From Flavihumibacter cheonanensis (GTDB lineage Bacteria; Bacteroidota; Bacteroidia; Chitinophagales; Chitinophagaceae): a stretch of DNA of 64,000 nucleotides. Made by a program: the position numbers and the translations under genes. Below the pieces are notes generated by a model. That model was not told where the DNA came from, did no database searches, and was given only the letters and a program-made list of their open reading frames with translations. This document shows positions 16,559 through 23,308 of the stretch, one piece after another; positions within the stretch are counted from its first letter, which is position 1, and each line of letters starts with the position of its first letter. The DNA is taken from the NCBI RefSeq assembly GCF_022352215.1, contig NZ_JAKRWF010000001.1:1984001-2048000 (forward strand), in the 5' to 3' direction.

Positions 16559-18211
16559 TCATGGTCTGATTGCCTCAATGACAGTACCTACAGTTCCATT
16601 CGGCATCTGAATATGCAGCATAGCAGCAATAGTAGGAGCAATATCAGTCATATATACTTCCTTATTTGATTTTCCCGGCTTGATGTTCCAACCATACCAA
16701 ACAAGGGGAATATGCGAATCGTAGGGATTCCACAATCCGTGGGTGGTACCAGTTGGCCCGCCATCAATATATTGGGGGTAGAGAACCAATTGAATATCAC
16801 CACCTCGATCAGGTGCATACCCATTCGTAATCATGGTTTTGATTTTGGCCGGAAGGGTTGTTTCTTCCAGTTCAGCGATATCAAACACGCGCATTACTTC
16901 CGGTTGTTTTTCCATAAAACGAACAACTGTTTCAACCAGTTCTTCGCGGTCAAGATCCAGGCTGTCCATCACTGGTCTGTTCAGGTGAATCTGATAGTTA
17001 TACATGCTGATCACCATGTTGGGATAACCGGTTTTTGCTTTAAGAATTGCATTCAGTGTATCTCTGTATTTACCATCATCAAAAGTGCCGGCAGGTATTT
17101 TATGTTCTTTCATATAAGCCGGGATATGAGCAACACCATGATCTGCCGAGATAAAAAACAGGTATTGTCCTTTTCCAATTTCCTTATCCAGGAAATCAAA
17201 GAAATCACCCAGGTCTTTATCAAGGCGGAGATAGGTATCTTCAACCTCAACAGAATTGGGGCCAAAGGAGTGACCAATATAATCAGGTGAAGACAGACTA
17301 ACGGTAAGCATATCCGTAAAAGATCCCTTACCTAATTTTTCAGCTTTGAGTGCAGACTTGGCCAGTTCCAGGGTCATGGTATTCCCAAAGGGAGTAGATG
17401 AAATCGCCCCATAGTTTTTTCCAATCATGGATTTCAGATCGTAGGGGTGTGCCAATGCTTTGGCTCCCAGCGGTCTGCTTTTATAGGGTTTGTCTACTCT
17501 TTCACTGTTTACATAGGTATCTATGGGATAGAGGGTGTTCCAACCTGTTTCATAAATTTTATCCACCCATTTAGAGTCGTTGAAGGATTTTACCCAGGTT
17601 GGCAACTCATTGCGGTAATAAGTTGAAGTAATCCAGTTACCGGTGCCACCATCGTACCAGTAGGCAGCATCGGCAGTATGGCCGGCAGGAAGGATGCCTC
17701 CCCTGTCTTTAATTGCAATACCGATCACTTTTGATCTGAAATTGGTAGCAAGTTTTAGTTCATCACCGATGGTGGTGGTATGCATGTTGCGGGGACTCAT
17801 CATACCTGCTTTGGAGTTGCTACCAACTGTTTGAACGGAGTTGTCTTCCACGCAATAGACGATTTTTCGCTGGCGCTGATCATACCATGCATTTCCGGTG
17901 ATACCTGTAATAGCAGGTACGCTGCCCGTGTATATGGTACTATGGCCGCAGGCGGTAACAGTTGGAGCATAGGGAATGAAGGTATTTTCATTGGAAAAGC
18001 CCTGTTTCAGGAGCCGGTTGAACCCACCATTAGGCAGGTAGCGGTCCTGGTACCGATAGAGAAAATCCCATCTCATTTGATCCACTACTAAGCCAATAAC
18101 CAGTTTCGGGCGGCTGATTCCGGATGCCGTCCCTGTTTTCTGTGTGGTTTGGGCTGCCAGGTTTAAACTGGCAAGTACGGCCATACAGAACACGAAGAAG
18201 CGTTGAAGCAT
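16559..18211 (-). CDS. PafA-like periplasmic alkaline phosphatase
   Basis: This 550-residue protein has a signal peptide ending near LAAQ (17-20) and the alkaline-phosphatase superfamily core: metal ligand Asp in LVVDQMRWD, a threonine nucleophile in YAPTVTACGHS, DYIGHSFGP and SADHGVAH as metal-binding sites. The layout matches the PafA type of Bacteroidota, a phosphate-irrepressible monoesterase with broad substrates. A phosphodiesterase of the same superfamily is the main alternative. It is divergent from spt, with exact -7 boxes for each direction in the 78-bp gap. Confidence 0.9.
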   Translation of the reverse strand: MLQRFFVFCMAVLASLNLAAQTTQKTGTASGISRPKLVIGLVVDQMRWDFLYRYQDRYLPNGGFNRLLKQGFSNENTFIPYAPTVTACGHSTIYTGSVPAITGITGNAWYDQRQRKIVYCVEDNSVQTVGSNSKAGMMSPRNMHTTTIGDELKLATNFRSKVIGIAIKDRGGILPAGHTADAAYWYDGGTGNWITSTYYRNELPTWVKSFNDSKWVDKIYETGWNTLYPIDTYVNSERVDKPYKSRPLGAKALAHPYDLKSMIGKNYGAISSTPFGNTMTLELAKSALKAEKLGKGSFTDMLTVSLSSPDYIGHSFGPNSVEVEDTYLRLDKDLGDFFDFLDKEIGKGQYLFFISADHGVAHIPAYMKEHKIPAGTFDDGKYRDTLNAILKAKTGYPNMVISMYNYQIHLNRPVMDSLDLDREELVETVVRFMEKQPEVMRVFDIAELEETTLPAKIKTMITNGYAPDRGGDIQLVLYPQYIDGGPTGTTHGLWNPYDSHIPLVWYGWNIKPGKSNKEVYMTDIAPTIAAMLHIQMPNGTVGTVIEAIRP

Positions 18212-18225
18212 GATACTGTTTTTTA

Positions 18226-18233
18226 CAAATATA
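18226..18233 (-). promoter_or_regulatory. -7 promoter box for the PafA-like gene
   Basis: The minus strand reads TATATTTG, an exact match, 14 bp upstream of the ATG at 18211. It is back-to-back with the spt promoter. Confidence 0.6.
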
Positions 18234-18248
18234 AACCCTTAAAAAAAC

Positions 18249-18256
18249 TACCTTTG
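18249..18256 (+). promoter_or_regulatory. -7 promoter box for spt
   Basis: TACCTTTG is an exact match to TAnnTTTG, 33 bp before the spt ATG at 18290, giving a leader of roughly 30 nt. Confidence 0.6.
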
Positions 18257-18289
18257 CGACAATTTAAAAACACAAATTATTCATAACAT

Positions 18290-19546
18290 ATGGCAGATAT
18301 CTTCGAGAAGCTGGTGAAAGATGGCGGTCCGATTGGTCAGCACATGAAACGTGCGCATGGTTATTTCGCATTTCCGAAACTGGAAGGGGAACTGGGCAGC
18401 AGGATGTTTTTCAGGGGCAAAGAGCGAATTGTTTGGAGCCTGAATAACTACCTGGGGCTTGCGAATCACCCCGAAACGCGGAAGGCTGATACTATTGCTG
18501 CTGAAAAATGGGGCATGGGATATCCCATGGGTGCGCGGATGATGAGTGGAAACAGCATTTATCACGAAGAACTGGAAAAAGTATTGAGTGGATTTGTGCA
18601 GAGAGAAGATGCCATGTTGCTGAATTTCGGCTATCAGGGTATTATGAGTTGTATTGATGCACTGGTAAATCGCAGGGATATTATTGTATATGATGCAGAA
18701 TGTCATGCCTGTATCGTGGATGGCATCCGTATGCACCTGGGGTATAGCTATACGTTCAAGCACAACGATATCGAAGATTGTGAAAAGCAATTACAGCGTG
18801 CTGTGAAGATGGCAGAGAAAACCGGTGGTGGTATTTTGCTGATCACGGAGGGTGTTTATGGAATGAGTGGAGATCAGGGTAAGCTGAAAGAGATCGTTGC
18901 CTTAAAAGAAAAATACGAATTCCGCATCCTGATTGATGATGCGCATGGTTTTGGAGCCATGGGACCAACTGGTGCCGGAACCGATGAAGAACAGGGCTGC
19001 CAGGCTGGAATCGACCTGTATTTTTCAACCTTTGTAAAATCCATGGGAAGTATTGGGGCATTCATAGCCGGACCAAAAGATGTGCTATCCTACCTGCGGT
19101 ATAATACACGTTCGCAGATCTTTGCGAAGAGTCTGCCCATGTTGATTGTGGAAGGTATGTTGAAGCGGATGGAGATGTTAAAGACAATGCCGGAACTGCG
19201 TGAAAAACTCTGGAAAGTGACCAATGCCCTGCAAAATGGTCTGCGGGAACGCGGATTTGATTTGGGCAAGACCAACACCATGGTTACCCCGGTTTATATG
19301 AAGGGAGATGTTCCGGAAGCAACTGCCATGGTATTAGACCTGCGCGAAAACTATAATATATTCTGTTCGATTGTAGTATATCCTGTTATCCCGAAGGGGC
19401 AGATTATTTATCGTCTGATCCCAACAGCGGTACATACTGAAGAAGATATCAACCTCACGTTGAAAGCGTTCACCGAAACCAAAGCCAAGCTGGATGCCGG
19501 GGCATATAAAGTGGCGGAGATTCCGGATATGGCGGAGGCGATGTAG
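18290..19546 (+). CDS. spt: Serine palmitoyltransferase (alpha-oxoamine synthase family)
   Basis: This 418-residue PLP enzyme belongs to the alpha-oxoamine synthase family. YPMGARMMSGNSIYHEELE, the DDAHGFG aspartate loop and Lys250 in STFVKSMGS (PLP lysine) are all present. The N-terminal KLEGELGSRMFFRGKE and NLNYLGLAN-like regions match Bacteroidota serine palmitoyltransferase, which joins serine and palmitoyl-CoA to 3-ketosphinganine, the first step of sphingolipid synthesis. The relatives KBL and BioF act on glycine or alanine and are the alternatives. The stop runs directly into a GA-rich repeat and then a strong terminator. Confidence 0.87.
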   Translation: MADIFEKLVKDGGPIGQHMKRAHGYFAFPKLEGELGSRMFFRGKERIVWSLNNYLGLANHPETRKADTIAAEKWGMGYPMGARMMSGNSIYHEELEKVLSGFVQREDAMLLNFGYQGIMSCIDALVNRRDIIVYDAECHACIVDGIRMHLGYSYTFKHNDIEDCEKQLQRAVKMAEKTGGGILLITEGVYGMSGDQGKLKEIVALKEKYEFRILIDDAHGFGAMGPTGAGTDEEQGCQAGIDLYFSTFVKSMGSIGAFIAGPKDVLSYLRYNTRSQIFAKSLPMLIVEGMLKRMEMLKTMPELREKLWKVTNALQNGLRERGFDLGKTNTMVTPVYMKGDVPEATAMVLDLRENYNIFCSIVVYPVIPKGQIIYRLIPTAVHTEEDINLTLKAFTETKAKLDAGAYKVAEIPDMAEAM

Positions 19547-19625
19547 GGAGGTGAGACGTGAGACGGCATGGAAGATGGAGGAAAGGAAGAGGGAGAAAAG
19601 GAGAAAAGGAGGAAAGGAAGATGTG
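19547..19625 (+). repeat. GA-rich gene-end repeat, copy 3 (after spt)
   Basis: Directly after the spt TAG the plus strand reads GGAGGTGAGACGTGAGACGG and then runs of GGAAAGGAAGA and GGAGAAAA. The junction resembles the one after the pterin synthase; GGCATGGAAGA is shared with the mqnB copy and a 17-bp word with the tex repeat. Confidence 0.75.
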
Positions 19626-19636
19626 ATCGCCGATGA

Positions 19637-19680
19637 AAAAAAGCAGTGGGTACCAGAGGTCAGGTGCCCACTGCTTTTTT
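19637..19680 (+). terminator. Terminator of spt
   Basis: AAAAAAGCAGTGGG (19637-19650) is the exact reverse complement of CCCACTGCTTTTTT (19667-19680). Both strands end in T runs. It lies 90 bp after the spt stop, just after the GA-rich repeat, so the repeat is inside the spt transcript. Confidence 0.92.
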
Positions 19681-19949
19681 GTGTTGTGGCTGAGTCAAAT
19701 TGCAGTCTCTACTTGCAATAGAAGCGGCGGTTTCAGGCCTGGACTATATTCTACTGGCTGCTTCTGAAGGTGATTGTAAATCGGGGGGACTGAGCCTAAA
19801 AAACTAAAAAAAACCTTGATTGTCAGATGAAGTCCTAACTATTACATATAAGCTGATTCAGTCCATTTTTAAGCGTTGAGTGATTATCCTCAATTTTCGA
19901 TACTGGTATGCTTTGAACATCAAAAATCAGTACCCTAAAGATTACCTCT

Positions 19950-20062
19950 TTCACTTTTCCTTTTATCCCTTCTCCTTTGTTTCCTGTTCCCTCTGTCTCA
20001 CTTCTCACGTTTGACGTTTCATCCCTCTTTCACCTTTCACTTTTCACCTTTCACTTCTTCTT
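19950..20062 (-). repeat. GA-rich gene-end repeat, copy 4 (composite)
   Basis: The plus strand is CT-rich, so the purine strand is minus. Read on minus it starts AAGAAGTGAAAGGTGAAAAG, goes on to ACGTCAAACGTGAGAAGTGAG and then AGGAAACAAAGGAGA. It therefore joins the GTGAAAAG words of copy 5 (49476-49532), the ACGTCA/GTGAGA words of copies 1 and 3, and a 15-bp word of copy 2. It follows the T run of the hairpin at 20063-20092. Confidence 0.75.
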
Positions 20063-20092
20063 AAAAAAAATCCCGCCGAGAAACGGCGGGAT
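20063..20092 (-). terminator. Rho-independent terminator in the gene-free stretch
   Basis: A 9-bp perfect stem (20070-20078 with 20084-20092), loop AGAAA, is followed on the minus strand by a T run. It could end the candidate small RNA or a long thioredoxin transcript. Confidence 0.8.
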
Positions 20093-20135
20093 GCACTAAT
20101 CAAATACCATTAACCATTAAACCTTATCCTATGAA
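20063..20135 (-). ncRNA. Candidate small minus-strand RNA ending in a terminator hairpin
   Basis: On the minus strand an exact -7 box TATATTTG (20140-20147) is followed about 60 nt later by a perfect stem ATCCCGCCG (20070-20078) with CGGCGGGAT (20084-20092) and a 7-8 base T run (20063-20070). No gene lies between, so the unit reads as a short transcript of about 70 nt. The opposite strand reads ACCTTATCCTATGAAAATTC and stops after five codons, so an alternative is a leftover gene start. The nearest leftward gene ends 250 bp away. Confidence 0.4.
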
Positions 20136-20386
20136 AATTCAAATATAAGATGTTAATGACGAAACATTGGTTGCATCCGGCAATTTTTTTTGGGGTAGCA
20201 CGCAAGAAGTTGACGAAAATCAATCCTTTCTAAGTGCTTCCTTAGAAGAAAGCAGATTGATCCGTCAATTTTTGACCAGGAGAGGGTCAGTGATGAAAAC
20301 CCAACTGTATAGATAGGAATATGATCAGAAACGTTGCAGGGATGTTAAAGCTATCTTGATCTTTTAATGTGTTTTTAATCTGGCAG

Positions 20387-20911
20387 TTACCATTTCGTCT
20401 TCAATTGCTTGTGAAATACAGGGAACGGAGTATTCGGATAGGCTTTGTCGCCAAAATACTTAACGAAGGGTTCCAGTTCTTTGGGCATCATAAATCCCGC
20501 TACTGCCTGTGGAGCCTCCCCCGGGGCCGGAATGATGACAGTGCTGGGGTAAGACAACTGCCCTCCGGTTAGGTAAATGGCAAAATCATTGGTCCGGTAT
20601 TGTGGATTAAAATCAAATGTTTTTCCCATCCAATGGTAGGGAGTTTTGGCCTCCGCATCCAGCTTAACGGCATAATAATGCTCGTTCAGGTATTGCACCA
20701 CTTTCGGGTTTTTATAGGTTCGTTTATCCATCACCTTACACCATCCGCACCAATCGGTGTACAGATCAATAAGAACTGGTCGCGGTGCTTTTTTGGCTGC
20801 TTCTTCTGCCTCCTGCAAACTCATCCAGCGGATATCCTTATCCGTTGTTTTTTGTGCGTTTAATGTATTGCAACTGATGAGTATGATTAAAAACCCAATA
20901 AACCTTGGCAT
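20387..20911 (-). CDS. Exported thioredoxin-like protein
   Basis: From the ATG at 20911 the protein has 174 residues. Residues 1-20 form a signal peptide ending NAQ (LISC14 could also act as a lipobox). It has one thioredoxin fold with Cys55-Gly-Trp-Cys58 in YTDWCGWCKVMD, as in DUF255/SoxW-like and DsbD C-terminal-like domains, and a cis-Pro in LSYPSTVI. It probably reduces or forms disulfides in the periplasm; the partner is unknown. An upstream in-frame start at 20989 would run into the divergent ubiX gene and is not used. A near-consensus -7 box (TATTTTAG) lies at 20928-20935. Confidence 0.85.
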   Translation of the reverse strand: MPRFIGFLIILISCNTLNAQKTTDKDIRWMSLQEAEEAAKKAPRPVLIDLYTDWCGWCKVMDKRTYKNPKVVQYLNEHYYAVKLDAEAKTPYHWMGKTFDFNPQYRTNDFAIYLTGGQLSYPSTVIIPAPGEAPQAVAGFMMPKELEPFVKYFGDKAYPNTPFPVFHKQLKTKW

Positions 20912-20914
20912 GAT

Positions 20915-20922
20915 TACTTTTG
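20915..20922 (+). promoter_or_regulatory. -7 promoter box for ubiX
   Basis: TACTTTTG, an exact match, ends 23 bp before the ubiX ATG at 20946. It lies between the start codons of the divergent thioredoxin and ubiX genes. Confidence 0.5.
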
Positions 20923-20945
20923 TTACTCTAAAATAACGAATCAAA

Positions 20946-21515
20946 ATGCAAAGAATTGTTATTGCTATAACAGGTGCCAGCGGATCCATTTATGCTCAAT
21001 TGCTGATAGAGAAGCTGCTTAAAATCAGGGATCAGTGGGATGCTTTGGGGATCGTTATGACTAAAAATGCGAAAGAAGTCTGGAAAACCGAACTTGATAA
21101 TGAGTCCTTCCTGGAATATGAACAAGCCGGTGTCCGCTTTTTTGATAAATACGATTTCTCAGCCCCTTTTGCCAGTGGTTCCGGTCAATACAACACCATG
21201 ATTGTGGTGCCCTGTTCCATGGGAACCCTGGGTAGAATCGCAGGAGGACAATCAGATGACCTGATTACCCGGGCTGCCGATGTTATTCTAAAAGAAAGAA
21301 GAAAACTGATCTGTGTTGCAAGGGAAACTCCTTATAACCTCATCCATATCCGGAATATGGAAACCATCACCCTGGCAGGAGGGATCATTTGTCCGGCTAC
21401 CCCCTCCTATTATTCAAGGCCCCAAACAATTGAAGAACTGGCCGAAACGGTTGTGGACAGAGTACTTGACCTGGCCGGCCTAGACATACGTACATTCCGG
21501 TGGGGAAGCGATTGA
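20946..21515 (+). CDS. ubiX: Flavin prenyltransferase UbiX
   Basis: This 189-residue flavoprotein attaches a dimethylallyl group to FMN, making the prenylated FMN cofactor of UbiD-type decarboxylases. Key segments are ITGASGSIYAQ (residues 8-18, FMN phosphate site), VVPCSMGTLGRIAGG, RRKLICVARETPYN and the C-terminal PATPSYYSRPQT. The full length and motifs match the family. A UbiD/UbiX pair performs the late decarboxylation in the futalosine menaquinone pathway, consistent with mqnB and mqnD nearby; no ubiD is in the window. Confidence 0.95.
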   Translation: MQRIVIAITGASGSIYAQLLIEKLLKIRDQWDALGIVMTKNAKEVWKTELDNESFLEYEQAGVRFFDKYDFSAPFASGSGQYNTMIVVPCSMGTLGRIAGGQSDDLITRAADVILKERRKLICVARETPYNLIHIRNMETITLAGGIICPATPSYYSRPQTIEELAETVVDRVLDLAGLDIRTFRWGSD

Positions 21516-21525
21516 TTTTCTTCCG

Positions 21526-21533
21526 TACTTTTG
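21526..21533 (+). promoter_or_regulatory. -7 promoter box for the AraC-family gene
   Basis: TACTTTTG, an exact match, lies 19 bp before the TTG start at 21553. It begins only 10 bp after the ubiX stop, so the regulator gene probably has its own promoter. Confidence 0.5.
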
Positions 21534-21552
21534 AATAACCAATTCTCATAAC

Positions 21553-22539
21553 TTGTTCAGTTTTGAATATCAGTCAAATAACTACAGACACCTGCTTTCA
21601 CGCATGGCGTACGAACTAGGAGTTTCGTTACAGGGGGACACCCTGATTTATCCAAAGGAAGTTGCAACCGGATATTCAACTGTTTTTGAACTGCCTAATG
21701 GTCTTCAGGCAATTCTTTCCGAATACACGTTGAATGATCACTTTTACTTGAAACGGATGAAAGAAGCTGAAGAGTTCTATGTACTGCGCTATGAAGAGTT
21801 CCGTATTGCAGAAGAATTGACCTTGAAAATAGATGGAGAAATACTGTCTACCCGAAACGAACTTCACTCCGGTGTTTATCTCACAAGTTCTTTATTTGAT
21901 CTCTCCTACTTTGGAAGAAAAGGCAGTCACAACAAGAGTATAAACATCACTTTTAACAAAAACTGGTTAGCCGATCATTTGCACATTAAAGATCCTGATG
22001 AAGTACTGTCGACTTATTTGCAACTAAAAACGGCTTCCTTTACAATGGAACCTATAGACAATGAATACCGGCGCTATTTCACAGAAATACTCCAGTCTGA
22101 ACAGGATAATCCGTTGCGCATTGCAACTATACAAAACAGGATCATGCTCCTGATTGAGCGATTCTTTTCCCGGCTCTATGAACGAAGCAAATCTGTTTTA
22201 ACCAGCCCCAAAATATCACGTCACGATATTCAGCAGCTGATGCACGTGGAGTCTTTATTAACAGCAAATGTTGAAACCCGTCCGCCTACTATAGACCAAC
22301 TCGCACAGGCAGCTGCAATGAGTTCCGCCAAACTGAAAAAACTATTTAAAGAAGTGTACGGAACCAGCATCTATGCTTATTACCAGAAGCAACGCATGCA
22401 AATGGCAAGGGACCTGCTGTTACGTGGCGATTATTCAGTTAAGGAAGTAGGCCTGCAAATTGGATATTCCAATCTCAGCAATTTTGCTGCTGCGTTTAAA
22501 AAGGAATTCAACTTACTGCCGAGTGAGATCAGGGCCTGA
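21553..22539 (+). CDS. AraC-family transcriptional regulator
   Basis: The C-terminal 100 residues form a double helix-turn-helix of the AraC type: TIDQLAQAAAMSSAKLKKLFKEVYG then YYQKQRMQMARDLLL and SVKEVGLQIGYSNLSNFAAAFKKEF. The N-terminal 220 residues are a sensor region I cannot assign. The start is uncertain: TTG at 21553 gives 328 residues and fits the promoter at 21526, while the first ATG at 21604 gives 311. It ends 2 bp from the convergent lolA gene. Its targets are unknown; ubiX upstream is not an obvious one. Confidence 0.88.
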   Translation: MFSFEYQSNNYRHLLSRMAYELGVSLQGDTLIYPKEVATGYSTVFELPNGLQAILSEYTLNDHFYLKRMKEAEEFYVLRYEEFRIAEELTLKIDGEILSTRNELHSGVYLTSSLFDLSYFGRKGSHNKSINITFNKNWLADHLHIKDPDEVLSTYLQLKTASFTMEPIDNEYRRYFTEILQSEQDNPLRIATIQNRIMLLIERFFSRLYERSKSVLTSPKISRHDIQQLMHVESLLTANVETRPPTIDQLAQAAAMSSAKLKKLFKEVYGTSIYAYYQKQRMQMARDLLLRGDYSVKEVGLQIGYSNLSNFAAAFKKEFNLLPSEIRA

Positions 22540-22541
22540 GT

Positions 22542-23195
22542 TTATCTCAGATCAATCTCTTCTACTCCGGGATATTTTTTCTTATCGAATACAAACTGTG
22601 CATCCGGAATCACCGCTTTCCCATTAAAGTTTGATACTGTGTACGTGTAGACGTTACCATTCTTTTCCAGGATTTTAGCGCTGAAAATAGATTTCTGCGC
22701 TTTGTCAACCAGCAGATATACTTTATGAAAAGCCTTGGATTTGTCAATGGGAGTAAGCTCTATTTCCTGCATCTGGCGATTCCCCACTTTCTTCTCCCCA
22801 TTTAATTTGTACAGGAAATCTTTATCATAGAAATTGGTAAATAATTTCTGAGGAGTCAGTGAATTTTGTCCGCCTTCCATTTTAGTGATGGTCACTTCAT
22901 TAGCTCCTTTATCATAGGTCCAAACATTTGTTCCATCACTGTAAATTTCCTGTCCGGATATATTCACACGATACTTACCACCTTTCATAAACACAACACC
23001 GGATTTTTCTCCCTGCACTTTTCCTTTTCCATCTTCCACTTTCAGGGTAAAACCGGATTGTACGGCCTTGAATGTTTTGAATTTTGCACTCACCCCATCC
23101 AGGATCTGCTTGGCGGCAGGATCCGACTGTGCCTGGCTGATGTTAACAGAACCAAAACCTATCAATAATGCTACGAGTGTTAAAATTTTATTCAT
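22542..23195 (-). CDS. lolA: LolA-like outer-membrane lipoprotein carrier
   Basis: This 217-residue protein has a signal peptide (MNKILTLVALLIGFGSVNIS, ending QAQ) and the LolA/LolB-like curved beta-sheet pattern: KAVQSGFTLKVEDGKGK, GVVFMKGGKYRVN, SDGTNVWTYDKGANEVTI and the C-terminal VFDKKKYPGVEEIDL. LolA ferries lipoproteins across the periplasm to the outer membrane. In Bacteroidota several LolA-like paralogues exist, so the exact client is not certain. An exact -7 box lies 24 bp upstream. Confidence 0.85.
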   Translation of the reverse strand: MNKILTLVALLIGFGSVNISQAQSDPAAKQILDGVSAKFKTFKAVQSGFTLKVEDGKGKVQGEKSGVVFMKGGKYRVNISGQEIYSDGTNVWTYDKGANEVTITKMEGGQNSLTPQKLFTNFYDKDFLYKLNGEKKVGNRQMQEIELTPIDKSKAFHKVYLLVDKAQKSIFSAKILEKNGNVYTYTVSNFNGKAVIPDAQFVFDKKKYPGVEEIDLR

Positions 23196-23218
23196 GTACT
23201 CAAATTAAAAATAAGTTG

Positions 23219-23226
23219 CAAAGATA
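23219..23226 (-). promoter_or_regulatory. -7 promoter box for lolA
   Basis: The minus strand reads TATCTTTG, an exact match, 23 bp upstream of the lolA ATG at 23195. Confidence 0.55.
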
Positions 23227-23308
23227 ATTATTTGACAATGGTATAGACTACAATTAAGATGCAGGGATTAAGCGACAGGTTGTCTTTAAGCCGTTTTTAA
23301 CAGAAAGG

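Larger units (their letters stand above)
19681..20386. other. Gene-free stretch of about 700 bp with repeat and candidate small RNA
   Basis: No reading frame looks coding. From 19681 to about 19949 I see nothing beyond a short ATTGCA/TGCAAT inverted repeat near 19700-19720. Then come a CT-rich repeat (19950-20062), a hairpin with T run and a -7 box that may delimit a small minus-strand RNA (20063-20147), and 240 bp with no clear feature before the thioredoxin gene end. Confidence 0.55.
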
